Shown piece by piece: positions 1 through 11,427 of a DNA stretch of 64,000 nt (position 1 is the stretch's first letter; each line of letters begins with the position of its first letter). Source of the stretch: Diorhabda sublineata. Lineage: Eukaryota > Arthropoda > Insecta > Coleoptera > Chrysomelidae. The stretch covers positions 1,798,001 to 1,862,000 of the forward strand of contig NC_079482.1 in NCBI RefSeq assembly GCF_026230105.1, in the 5' to 3' direction. The position numbers and the translations under genes were made by a program. Below the pieces are notes generated by a model that saw only the letters and a program-made list of their open reading frames with translations, did not search any database and was not told the origin of the DNA.

Positions 1-1011
1 TACTAGAGGTGGATTTAGTGTTATTGTTATTGCGACAAGCATAAATTAGACTTAGATTGAAACCGTTTTAAATTATGACGAATTTTTATACATTTTGTGT
101 TGGTTTCTATTGGTGGCTTTGGGATGTTTTGCTACATAGATTTTTAGTAAAGCTTTTTCTTCCCATTATATTACACATATTGTTCTAGTCGTACGTAGTT
201 GCCATATTTCAGATTTTAATTAGATCGTTTGGATATAAAAATTTCTGGATTTGTTAACCGTACTAGAAAAAATTGTGTATAAATATGAAATATCTACACG
301 TAGGTTATTTTTTTTTTTTAACTAAATGTTTATAACTGCATCGGATTATGAGAAAATGACAAAATCTATGTGCATGCGATTTCACACCTAACCATATAAA
401 TAGTCTAGGATTTAGCCCATGGAAAGCATGATCTAAAGTTGACCCTAAAGGCTACTGTAGTTTTTGTTAAAAAAAAATCCTTTTTCCTTTTTTTTTTCAG
501 AAATCCAATTATTATTTTTCGGTGGGTTTGTTTTTCGAAATGCACGTTGCATAATGCAAAATTTCACTTTTTTTAATCGAAATCGATTGTCCCATACCAG
601 GACACGTTTTGCTTCAAACGAATATACGAGGCGCGATCATTAATTTACCCGCTATCAAGGTAAAAATGACCATGACCGAAAAGGAAAATTTTCTATGAGT
701 TTTCCTCAATAATTGAAGTTTATTATAAAAGTTATTCTTCCAAAAATGTCACTTCCTTTCGAAATACTTTCATTAGAAATCGCACTAGACAAGATCCAGG
801 CTATATTGTGGATTATCCCGCGTTTGGTAGTTCTTTCTGTAATTAGCAACTTGTCGTCCTTGAGATGTCGATGTCCTTGAATCCATCCATCAGCGTCTTC
901 TCTTTTCTTCGTGCTTGGTTCCATTTCGAACTTGTCTTCTTGCTATTAAGAAGATTTTGTTCATGGTAACCTTCGTTGAGGTTAGAGCTTCAACACCGCG
1001 AAATATCCGAC
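1..1011. other. Upstream AT-rich DNA, no gene seen
   Basis: No exon recognised. Homopolymer T runs near 309-320 and 490-500. 706-924 is open on the minus strand and adjoins the LINE-fragment array, so it may be decayed element sequence. Confidence 0.5.
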
Positions 1012-2490
1012 CCATGTCAAACCTATTCTATCAGTTTACCTCATTGCATCTGCCGAGAATTTGTAGGTGCTCGTTTTTTCGATATTATCACATTTTTTGT
1101 AGGCTCCATCATCATCTTGAGGTGATTCAGTGTTTCCCCAATTGCCTCAAATCATAAAATGAGGTTCCCAATGAGCTATGGATGCTAGGAGCATTATTCG
1201 ACAGTCGGCTGTCAGCATTTCGCGATTGTTTACCGTATCAAACGCCTTTATATAGTCCACTAATACCAAAACGTAGTATTTATACATTATAGATGATGTT
1301 ATTATCAAGATTTATCTACCTATTCTATCAGTTTACCTGGTTGCCTCTGCCTAGAATTTGTAGGTGCTCGTTTTTTCGATATTATCACATTTTTTGTAGG
1401 CTCCATCATCATCTTGAGGTGATTCAATGTTTCCCCAATTGCCTCAAATCATAAAATGAGGTTCCCAATGAGCTATGGATGCTAGGAGCATTATTCGACA
1501 GTCGGCTGTCAGCATTTCGCGATTGTTTACCGTATCGAACGCCTTTATATAGTCCACAAATACCAGAACGTAGTATTTATACATTATAGATGATGTTATT
1601 ATCAAGATTTATCTACCTATTCTATCAGTTTACCTGGTTGCCTCTGCCTAGAATTTGTAGGTGCTCGTTTTTTCGATATTATCACATTTTTTGGAGGCTC
1701 CATCATCACCTTGAGGTGATTCAATGTTTCCCCAATTGCCTTAAACCATAAAATGAGGTTTCCAATGAGCTATGGATGCTAGGAGCATTATTCGACAGTC
1801 GGCTGTCAGCATTTCGCGATTGTTTACCGTATCGAACGCCTTTATATAGTCCACAAATACCAGAACGTAGTATTTATACATTATAGATGATGTTATTATC
1901 AAGATTTATCTACCTATTCTATCAGTTTACCTGGTTGCCTCTGCCTAGAATTTGTAGGTGCTCGTTTTTTCGATATTATCACATTTTTTGGAGGCTCCAT
2001 CATCATCTTGAGGTGATTCAATGTTTCCCCAATTGCCTTAAACCATAAAATGAGGTTTCCAATGAGCTATGGATGCTAGGAGCATTATTCGACAGTCGGC
2101 TGTCAGCATTTCGCGATTGTCTACCGTATCGAACGCCTTTATATAGTCCACAAATACCAGAACGTAGTATTTATACATTATAGATGATGTTATTATCAAG
2201 ATTTATCTACCTATTCTATCAGTTTACCTGGTTGCCTCTGCCTAGAATTTGTAGGTGCTCGTTTTTTTGATATTATCACATTTTTTGGAGGCTCCATCAT
2301 CATCTTGAGGTGATTCAATGTTTCCCCAATTGCCTTAAACCATAAAATGAGGTTTCCAATGAGCTATGGATGCTAGGAGCATTATTCGACAGTCGGCTGT
2401 CAGCATTTCGCGATTGTCTACCGTATCGAACGCCTTTATATAGTCCACAAATACCAAAACGTAGTATTTATACATTATAGATGATGTTTT
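1012..2490 (-). repeat. 297-bp tandem repeat carrying a LINE reverse-transcriptase fragment
   Basis: Five copies at a 297-bp spacing (the phrase CCTATTCTATCAG recurs near 1021, 1318, 1615, 1912 and 2209). Read on the minus strand, each copy encodes YYVLVLVDYIKAFDTVNN followed by about 25 residues and a stop. VDYxKAFDTV is the motif A (catalytic Asp) region of non-LTR retrotransposon RTs. The 3'-adjacent minus-strand sequence down to about 705 stays open for 72 codons and may be more element debris. It is a dead fragment amplified in tandem, not a functional gene. Confidence 0.85.
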
Positions 2491-4299
2491 TTATCATATT
2501 CAGCTCTAAACTCAAATTATGATCAAGATTTATCCAATTTTAACCTTAATCTTTTACGTCAATATGCACGCGTACAATTTATACAGGGTGTGGTTATTAA
2601 ATAATCGATATATACCTCACGAGTCGACGTTATAAATATTCATTATAAGTTTAAAAAGGTAACGGCTGTACTGGTTTGTTAACAGACAATCGATCTACAG
2701 TGTGATCGCTTAATAGAGCATTTTTCTAAAAAAGCAAGTTCCAAATTTGGATCTTCGAGTTGAGTTCGAAAACTTATCACGCAGCCCTCGTAGCTGTAAA
2801 TTATAATTTTTAGCCGGCGCTTTCGTTTCCAAACTTGATTATCGATAAGTTAAGATTTTGTTATATAAAATTGGTACGTGTGAGGTTGTGTTTGATATGG
2901 GTCTAGTTCTTAGATTAATTGTTTTTTAATTTTTTATTTTTTCGTGTTGATTGCTTTTGTTACTTACGGAATTATTCGCTTGGAGTTGTTAATTGCTTTT
3001 TAATTATAAGCGAAATGTTTGTAAATACGAAAGATTATATTAGATGTACGGGGTACGTCTAATTAAAAAAAAACACGTTTGTCATTTCGTTCATGTTTTT
3101 TCGCATTTTTTTAAATAAATTTATCCGCGTAATCGATTGGGAAAGTTCCGGGCTTCGGTCGGAGAAGTACACGAAGAAAAATTTTGTCTTTATATTAAAT
3201 AGTACTAAATACAAGGACGGGTCAATAAAAATCTTGACATCTGATTGAATTTCTCGTTGGTTTCTATAGGAAAAAAAAAATAGTTACAAATGACGTTAGA
3301 TACGAATAAATGAATCTGAACAATATGAGAAAATATGTAAAATATAAAATTTTTTCGAACCACATTGAATGGCCGATTCCGTGTTGAATATTTCTTCGAC
3401 GCCCGGTATATTACCCATAATCTTGAGGAATGTATCGATCGAACTGATCGCAGCTTCTGAGGATCCCAATGATATAACCGAACTCAAAAATCGTATATAC
3501 AGGGTGGTCCGCATAAAAATCGACACAAATCAATTAATTTTTCCAAAATTTTTCGACTACCCTGTATTTAATACCCTTCAAATTAAAACTGTATATCGAA
3601 TGATGGCCGTCGATTAGTTATCAGATTATATTTCTGTATAATTTATATACGGGGGCGGATGAAATGTATTTTTGTTTTTATTCGTTATATAAATAAATGT
3701 TTTTTTGTTTTTTTTTTCCAACGGGTTAGTGTGTGAAATCGATGCGAAATATATGAAAAAAAAACATCCTGAATTTACTAAAAGAAAACCTGTTAACTTT
3801 CTAAATAATCAATTTCCGGCGTCAATAATATTTTTCCGTCGATATTTGGTCCAGGATACCTTGGTACCGAAAACCGAATAAACCCGTTCGTAAATCGACC
3901 GTATGGGTGATTTTTTTGTTGTTTTTTAGTACCAAGATATACTGGGTGGATAAACATTATGTATAACGGCGCACATTTGATGAACACGCCTTGCCACTAC
4001 TTTTTTTGAGAGGCTTTAACAGATTAATAATTGTTTCAATCCTGAAAATGTGGAATGAGGCTTCTAGAAATCATAAAATGTTTCAAAACCTAATAGCACA
4101 TGGTCCAATGGAAACTATGATGGATACGTCTTCGGATAAATAAGAATTTGTCTATCTCCGCCATATTTACAATGTGTTGTACTACCCTTTTAGGCATACA
4201 TTTTAATTTAGATCGAATTTTTTAAATTTAGAACGCAAAATGTGTAAAAACGGGACTAAGATGACGTTGTCCTATGTATTTACGTCATGGATTACACGA
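2491..4299. other. Repeat-poor gap with scattered element ends
   Basis: TACAGGGTG ends occur at about 2582 and 3498. Short ORFs here have no recognisable content. No Rbfox 5' exon was found. Confidence 0.5.
3498..3574. mobile_element. Short TACAGGGTG-ended palindromic repeat
   Basis: TACAGGGTGGTC near the left end and GACTACCCTGTA near the right end, about 75 bp apart. Resembles the ends of the larger element at 10074. Confidence 0.45.
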
Positions 4300-4433
4300 G
4301 GCCGTTAAAGCACAAAAAACAATTGTCTAGTAACTTATTTTTAAACGATAAGTTTACGTTTAGAAATGTGCCATCAAATGTTTGTCTTCAAGAACGATGA
4401 ATTCATTTATTTAGCTCAGCTTAACGTATGAGA
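4300..4433 (+). pseudogene. Degenerate mariner/Tc1-type transposase remnant
   Basis: Immediately before the 81-bp array one frame reads EFIYLAQLNV*D and runs straight into RPFYSPDLNPT. That is the order expected just upstream of the YSPDL motif of mariner transposases. Stops interrupt it. It is probably the parent copy from which the array unit was amplified. Confidence 0.4.
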
Positions 4434-6897
4434 TCGTCCATTCTACTCTCCTGATCTAAATCCTACGATTTTTTCCCGTTTTCTCATATAAAGATGATCC
4501 TATACACGTTATAATCGTCCATTCTACTCTCCTGATCTAAATCCTACGAATTTTTCCCGTTTTCTCATATAAAGATGATCCTATACACGTTATAATCGTC
4601 CATTCTACTCTCCTGATCTAAATCCTACGATTTTTTCCCGTTTTCCCATATAAAGATGATCCTATACACGTTATAATCGTCCATTCTACTCTCCTGATCT
4701 AAATCCTACGAATTTTTCCCGTTTTCTCATATAAAGATGATCCTATACACGTTATAATCGTCCATTCTACTCTCCTGATCTAAATCCTACGAATTTTTCC
4801 CGTTTTCTCATATAAAGATGATCCTATACACGTTATAATCGTCCATTCTACTCTCCTGATCTAAATCCTACGAATTTTTCCCGTTTTCTCATATAAAGAT
4901 GATCCTATACACGTTATAATCGTCCATTCTACTCTCCTGATCTAAATCCTACGATTTTTTCCCGTTTTCCCATATAAAGATGATCCTATACACGTTATAA
5001 TCGTCCATTCTACTCTCCTGATCTAAATCCTACGAATTTTTCCCGTTTTCTCATATAAAGATGATCCTATACACGTTATAATCGTCCATTCTACTCTCCT
5101 GATCTAAATCCTACGAATTTTTCCCGTTTTCTCATATAAAGATGATCCTATACACGTTATAATCGTCCATTCTACTCTCCTGATCTAAATCCTACGAATT
5201 TTTCCCGTTTTCTCATATAAAGATGATCCTATACACGTTATAATCGTCCATTCTACTCTCCTGATCTAAATCCTACGAATTTTTCCCGTTTTCTCATATA
5301 AAGATGATCCTATACACGTTATAATCGTCCATTCTACTCTCCTGATCTAAATCCTACGAATTTTTCCCGTTTTCTCATATAAAGATGATCCTATACACGT
5401 TATAATCGTCCATTCTACTCTCCTGATCTAAATCCTACGAATTTTTTCCCGTTTTCTCATATAAAGATGATCCTATACACGTTATAATCGTCCATTCTAC
5501 TCTCCTGATCTAAATCCTACGAATTTTTCCCGTTTTCTCATATAAAGATGATCCTATACACGTTATAATCGTCCATTCTACTCTCCTGATCTAAATCCTA
5601 CGATTTTTTTCCCGTTTTCCCATATAAAGATGATCCTATACACGTTAATCGTCCATTCTACTCTCCTGATCTAAATTCTACGATTTTTTCCCGTTTTCTC
5701 ATATAAAGATGATCCTATACACGTTATAATCGTCCATTCTACTCTCCTGATCTAAATTCTACGATTTTTTCCCGTTTTCTCATATAAAGATGATCCTATA
5801 CACGTTATAATCGTCCATTCTACTCTCCTGATCTAAATTCTACGATTTTTTCCCGTTTTCTCATATAAAGATGATCCTATACACGTTATAATCGTCCATT
5901 CTACTCTCCTGATCTAAATTCTACGATTTTTTCCCGTTTTCTCATATAAAGATGATCCTATACACGTTATAATCGTCCATTCTACTCTCCTGATCTGAAT
6001 CCTACGATTTTTTCCCGTTTTCCCATATAAAGATGATCCTATACACGTTATAATCGTCCATTCTACTCTCCTGATCTAAATTCTACGATTTTTTCCCGTT
6101 TTCTCATATAAAGATGATCCTATACACGTTATAATCGTCCATTCTACTCTCCTGATCTGAATCCTACGATTTTTTCCCGTTTTCCCATATAAAGATGATC
6201 CTATACACGTTATAATCGTCCATTCTACTCTCCTGATCTAAATTCTACGATTTTTTCCCGTTTTCTCATATAAAGATGATCCTATACACGTTATAATCGT
6301 CCATTCTACTCTCCTGATCTAAATTCTACGATTTTTTCCCGTTTTCTCATATAAAGATGATCCTATACACGTTATAATCGTCCATTCTACTCTCCTGATC
6401 TAAATTCTACGATTTTTTCCCGTTTTCCCATATAAAGATGATCCTATACACGTTATAATCGTCCATTCTACTCTCCTGATCTAAATTCTACGATTTTTTC
6501 CCGTTTTCTCATATAAAGATGATCCTATACACGTTATAATCGTCCATTCTACTCTCCTGATCTAAATCCTACGATTTTTTCCCGTTTTCCCATATAAAGA
6601 TGATCCTATACACGTTATAATCGTCCATTCTACTCTCCTGATCTAAATTCTACGATTTTTTCCCGTTTTCTCATATAAAGATGATCCTATACACGTTATA
6701 ATCGTCCATTCTACTCTCCTGATCTAAATTCTACGATTTTTTCCCGTTTTCTCATATAAAGATGATCCTATACACGTTATAATCGTCCATTCTACTCTCC
6801 TGATCTAAATTCTACGATTTTTTCCCGTTTTCTCATATAAAGATGATCCTATACAAGTTATAATCGTCCATTCTACTCTCCTGATCTGAATCCTACG
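4434..6897. repeat. 81-bp satellite derived from a mariner-type transposase segment
   Basis: About 30 head-to-tail copies of an 81-bp unit beginning TCGTCCATTCTACTCTCCTG. In + frame each unit reads RPFYSPDLNPTIFSRFLI then a stop. Mariner transposases carry a conserved (H)PPYSPDLxPxDxxLF block, so the unit comes from that block. Variants (C/T after AAAT, T/A in the T-run, TCTC/TCCC) are not random along the array, suggesting block-wise amplification. 81 is a multiple of three, but an in-unit stop prevents a long ORF. Confidence 0.9.
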
Positions 6898-7454
6898 AGT
6901 TTTTTATTTTTTTTTTTTGTTATTGTTGGTTATTTTTAATTTTTTGGTACTTTATCTCGAAAACTATCAACTATTGGGTGGTAATGATACATATTTTAAA
7001 AATTAGAGGTTTCAATTGGATGACGTCATCATCATCTTTGCAATTAAAGTGAAAAATGGAGGTTTACAACCGAAATAATGGCACTGTTTATCTAAATATG
7101 TGTAAATTTTTAAATTGACATTCTAATTGCGACGCCCGGTGTATTTTCTTTATTTATATTCGCACATTAATAAAAAAAAATTCAACGGGCGATACGTCAA
7201 TTTAACATTCAAGTCATGTGGAAATTCCAGCTGTGGATATCTGAAAAGAAACGTATATAAAATTTATATTTCAACCAATCCGCTGTTGGTCAAAGAACTT
7301 GATAGTACAGGCAAATTAGGCGATTTTGAGCTAAAACTTTAAATTAAATTGGACGGTTTTGATTTCTTAGATTGTGAGCGGTTTAAGGATACTGGATAAG
7401 TCTAGAAATTATTAACAAAATTACAGGTACGGATTTTCGAAATTTTGGGACATT

Positions 7455-9145
7455 AAACTCAAAAAAATTTTGAAACGCGAATAACTCGAAAACTATGAAG
7501 AATTCGAAAAAAATTTCGGTAGTAAAAAATGTAGAGAGAAAATTTTTCTACAAAAAAGTATTCCAGGTATTTTTTCCTAACTTCAAAATTTTCACTTAAA
7601 AATGGGTTTGTACACTCAATATTTTGAATCGCGAAAAACTCGAAAACTACTGGGAAATCGAAAAAAGGTACCAGAACAAAAAATGTACAGCACAAAATTC
7701 TCTACAGATTTGTCCTTGAGCATTTTTTCCTAACCTCAAAATTTTCACCGTAAAATGGGATCTTATATTCAAAAATATTTTGAATTGCGAAAAACTCGAA
7801 AACTACGAGGAAATCGAAAAAAAGTTCCGGAACAAAAAATGTACAGCACAAAATTCTCTACAGATTGGTCTTTAAGCATTTTTTCCTAACCTCAAAATTT
7901 TCACCGTAAAATGAGTTCTTGTACTCCAAAACATTTTGAATTGGGGATAACTCAAAAATTATGAGGATTTCGACACAAACTATCGAGACAAAAAATGTGG
8001 AGCATAAAATTCTGTACAAAAAAGGTTTCGATTTTTTTCCTAACCTCAAAATTTCCTTTTTAAAATGGGTTTGAACGTTCAAAAATATTTTCAATCGCGA
8101 AAAACTCGAAAACTACGAGGAATTTGAAAAAATTTCCGTAATAAAAAATGTAGAGTATAAAATTTTCTACAAAAAAGTATTCCAGGTATTTTTTCCTAAC
8201 CTCAAAATTTTCGCCTAGAAATGGGTTTATACACTCAAAAATATGTTGAATTGCAAATAACTCGAAAATTAGGAGGAATTCGAAAAAAAGTGCCGGAACA
8301 AAAAATGTACAGCACAAAATTCTCTACAGATTTGTCCTTGAGCAATTTTTCCTAACCTCAAAATTTTCACCGTAAAATGGGTTCTTATATTCAAAAATAT
8401 TTTGAATTGGGGATAACTCAAAAATTATGAGGATTTCGACACAAACTGTTGAGACAAAAAATGTGGAGCATAAAATTCTGTACAAAAAAGGTTTCGATTT
8501 TTTTCCTAACCTCAAAATTTCCTTTTTAAAATGGGTTTGAACGCTCAAAAATATTTTGAATCGCGAAAAACTCGAAAACTACGAGGAATTTGAAAAAATT
8601 TCCGTAATAAAAAATGTAGAGTATAAAATTTTCTACAAAAAAGTATTCCAGGTATTTTTTCCTAACCTCAAAATTTTCGCCTAAAAATGGGTTTGTACAC
8701 TCAAAAATATTTTGAATCGCGAAAAACTTGAAAACTACGAGGAAATCGAAAAAAAGTACCAGGACAAGAAATGTACAGCACAAAATTCTCTACAGATTTG
8801 TCCTTGAGCAATTTTTCCTAACCTCAAAATTTTCACCGTAAAATGAGTTCTTGTACTCCAAAACATTTTGAATTGGGGATAACTCAAAAATTATGAGGAT
8901 TTCGACACAAACTGTTGAGACAAAAAATGTGGAGCATAAAATTCTGTACAAAAAAGGTTTCGATTTTTTTCCTAACCTCAAAATTTCCTTTTTAAAATGG
9001 GTTTGAACGCTCAAAAATATTTTGAATCGCGATTAACTCGAAAACTATGAAGAATTCGAACAAAATTTCGATAATAAAAAATGTAGAGCAGAAAATTTTC
9101 GACAAAAAAGCATCCCAGGTATTTGTTCCTAACCTCAAAATTGAT
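7455..9145. repeat. About 155-bp tandem repeat with 466-bp trimeric higher-order unit
   Basis: Diverged monomers share AAAACTCGAAAACTA, a T-run with CCTAACCTCAAAATTTTC, and AAAATGGGTT. Corresponding segments recur at exactly 466 bp (7858/8324/8790 and 8060/8526), i.e. three monomers per higher-order unit. The short minus-strand ORFs here are translations of the repeat and not genes. Confidence 0.88.
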
Positions 9146-10073
9146 TTTTGAAATAATAATCATCAGAGAACGACATAATCGCTTTTTTTAACAGTTCGTT
9201 TTAAACCAAGAAGTAGTTTTGAAATTATTATTAATCATCATGATGCATTTTGATTTATTGAAAACGAAGTTGTTTTACAAAAGTTGGAGCAATTTCCATG
9301 GACGCCTAGAACGTAAATTGGCGGGAATTGCAAACGGATGCGCCGCCTCCGACTCCAACGAATAAATAACTACCAAAATTTCGAAAACTTGTTATTATTA
9401 TATCATTCAGTAACCGAAAACCTCCAAAAATCTAGAAAATCGCCAGCGCCCAATTTAATCCCGGCTTTAATCCTATTTTTCCTGTACTATGACTTAACAC
9501 CAAGGTTCGATTTTAATCGTTAATGACAATTTATTATTTTCATCACGTCTTATCCGATTGGAGTCGATTTTATAATAAAACTTTACAAAGGCAGACATTC
9601 AACAACTGTTAATACAGGGTCCTCCATTACTACAGGATATTCTTATGAATGAAAGAGCATTGAAATAAATTTAACAAACCCAATTAAAAAAATGAATAAA
9701 ATTGTTAAATCTGCCGATGTATACTTTGTTTCGAAGTCTTTGTTTCGTATTTTTTTCCTATTTAAATGTTTTCGTTTTTAACTTTTATGGAAAAAAATCT
9801 GTGTTATATTTGGGGCTGTTGGCCAATCCAAACCCTTTTCTATTGTTTTCTACAGCTTGTGGACTCTTAATTTCAACGTTGTTTCAGCTTTCACTGCTGC
9901 GTAATTAGTTTAATTCCAAGAGGTATCACAAAAATTTTCGAATTTATCAAAACTAGAATAACCGAAAGAAACTTTGTTTGTGTTTTCGATATATCTCATG
10001 GTTAGATTTTTTTTAGTGAATTTTAATCTTTAAAATGTTCTTTCCGCAGCTATACTATAATCTTTTTCTTATA
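9146..10073. other. AT-rich gap, no gene seen
   Basis: Ordinary AT-rich sequence; a TACAGGGTCC end-like motif near 9615. The short frames at 9338 and 9702 have no support. Confidence 0.5.
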
Positions 10074-11062
10074 TACAGGGTGTCCCACGATGAATTAAAA
10101 CTAACTAAAATGGCAAAATACGGTTCTACCGCAAGTCGACTGTAACTTTGTTATTTTATATGAAACACCCTATATATTAATAAATTTTTTAAATCTACGT
10201 AAAATTTTAGTATACTTTTGTCTAAAAACTTTTTTCGAAAAATGCATACTTTTTGAGTTATTGATTTTTTTGTAAAAAATTTAACCCTTGCAGACCCTTA
10301 TAAATTATTTTTTTACGAGGATATCCTTAAGGATATGAAAATAGTTTCTATTTGTTTGCTTTTAGCAAGGTCAGACGTATTCGAATCTATGTCGAAAAAT
10401 TTTTCATTTTATACAGGGTGTGTATGAGAAGTGTTCAAAGTTTAACTTCATAGATATCCAACTGGTTTTTGAAAAATAGAAAAATTTCCAGAAAACATTT
10501 AATGTTTGGATAACGGTGAGGTTTAAGTATAGGAAAGTATACATGAATTTGCCTTTTTTATCCTTGAATGCATTAAAATAGAAAAAACCAGTTGGATATT
10601 TATGAAGTTAAACTTTGAATACTTTTCATACACACCCTGTATAAAATTAAAAATTTTTCGACATAGATTCAAATATGTCTGACTTTGCTGAAAGAAACCG
10701 AATAGAAAAAATTTTCATATCTTTAAGGGTATCCACGTAGAAAAATAATTTATAAGGATCTGCAACGATCAAATTTTTTACAAAAAAATTAATAACACAA
10801 AAAGTATGCATTTTTCGAAAAAAGTTTTTAGACAAAAGTATACTAAAATTTTACGTAGATTTCAAAAATGTATTAATATATAGTGTTTTTTATATAAAAT
10901 AACAAAGTTATAATCGACTTCCGGTAGAACCGGAAGTCGGCCATCTTTGAAAATATTTTAGTTAAAAAGATCGTATCCGAAAACCTATAGATAGAAATTT
11001 TCATGATTTTATTGTAAGTATTTTGTCATATACAATTTTACCTCGTCGTGGGACACCCTGTA
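10074..11062. mobile_element. 989-bp foldback (near-perfect palindrome) element with TACAGGGTGTCCCAC ends
   Basis: Left end TACAGGGTGTCCCACGA, right end TCGTGGGACACCCTGTA. The arms are inverted copies over roughly 340 bp each (for example CGTAAAATTTTAGTATACTT near 10199 against its complement near 10837). A second palindrome with TACAGGGTGTG ends occupies the centre (10412-10641). No coding capacity, so a non-autonomous foldback/MITE; superfamily not determined. Confidence 0.8.
10412..10641. mobile_element. 230-bp inner palindromic MITE
   Basis: Starts TACAGGGTGTGTATGAGAAG and ends with the complementary CATACACACCCTGTA. Arms contain AACTTCATAGATATCCAACT and its inverted partner near 10580-10605. 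It sits at the exact symmetry centre of the 989-bp palindrome. Confidence 0.75.
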
Positions 11063-11085
11063 TAGTCGTTCCAGTCATAACTACA

Positions 11086-11345
11086 TACTTCTTAAGGAGC
11101 ATTTTTTTAAGAAATTTATACGCTTTACCCCGTGTTGATATGATCTCTTATCGCTATAATAATTAAAGAAAACTTGTTTTTAGTTATAACATATAAACAA
11201 TTCCACCAAAAGTTAGTATCTTCATTTTTGACAGTATTGACGTACTAAACAAGAAAAAATTGAAGTTTGACTGGACTAAATTGGTAAATGAAGAGTGTAC
11301 ACGAATTTGAACAAAATAATAAGTAATATATACTGAAATTATGGT
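11086..11345. repeat. Left member of a direct repeat flanking the 142-bp array
   Basis: Shares ACATATAAACAATTCCACCA and about 160 further aligned bases with 15889-16125, in the same orientation. The minus strand of both reads SKMK(I/V)LTFGGIVYML, but neither is a credible gene. Confidence 0.7.
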
Positions 11346-11348
11346 TGT

Positions 11349-11368
11349 GGGGACAAAAAATTTGTACA
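11349..11368 (+). repeat. Inverted repeat bounding the 142-bp array, left
   Basis: GGGGACAAAAAATTTGTACA; its inverse with one mismatch is at 15865-15884. Confidence 0.65.
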
Positions 11369-11427
11369 AACTGTTTTTTTAATTGAATTATTTGCATTTT
11401 ATTCTATAAAATAATGCTTCGCTTTTC

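Noticed and set aside
4434..6897. CRISPR-like regular array
   Set aside because: Units are contiguous with no unique spacers, and the genome is eukaryotic; it is an ordinary satellite.
7459..9014. Several 74-85-codon minus-strand ORFs
   Set aside because: Phe-rich translations of the 155-bp repeat; repeated at the repeat period.
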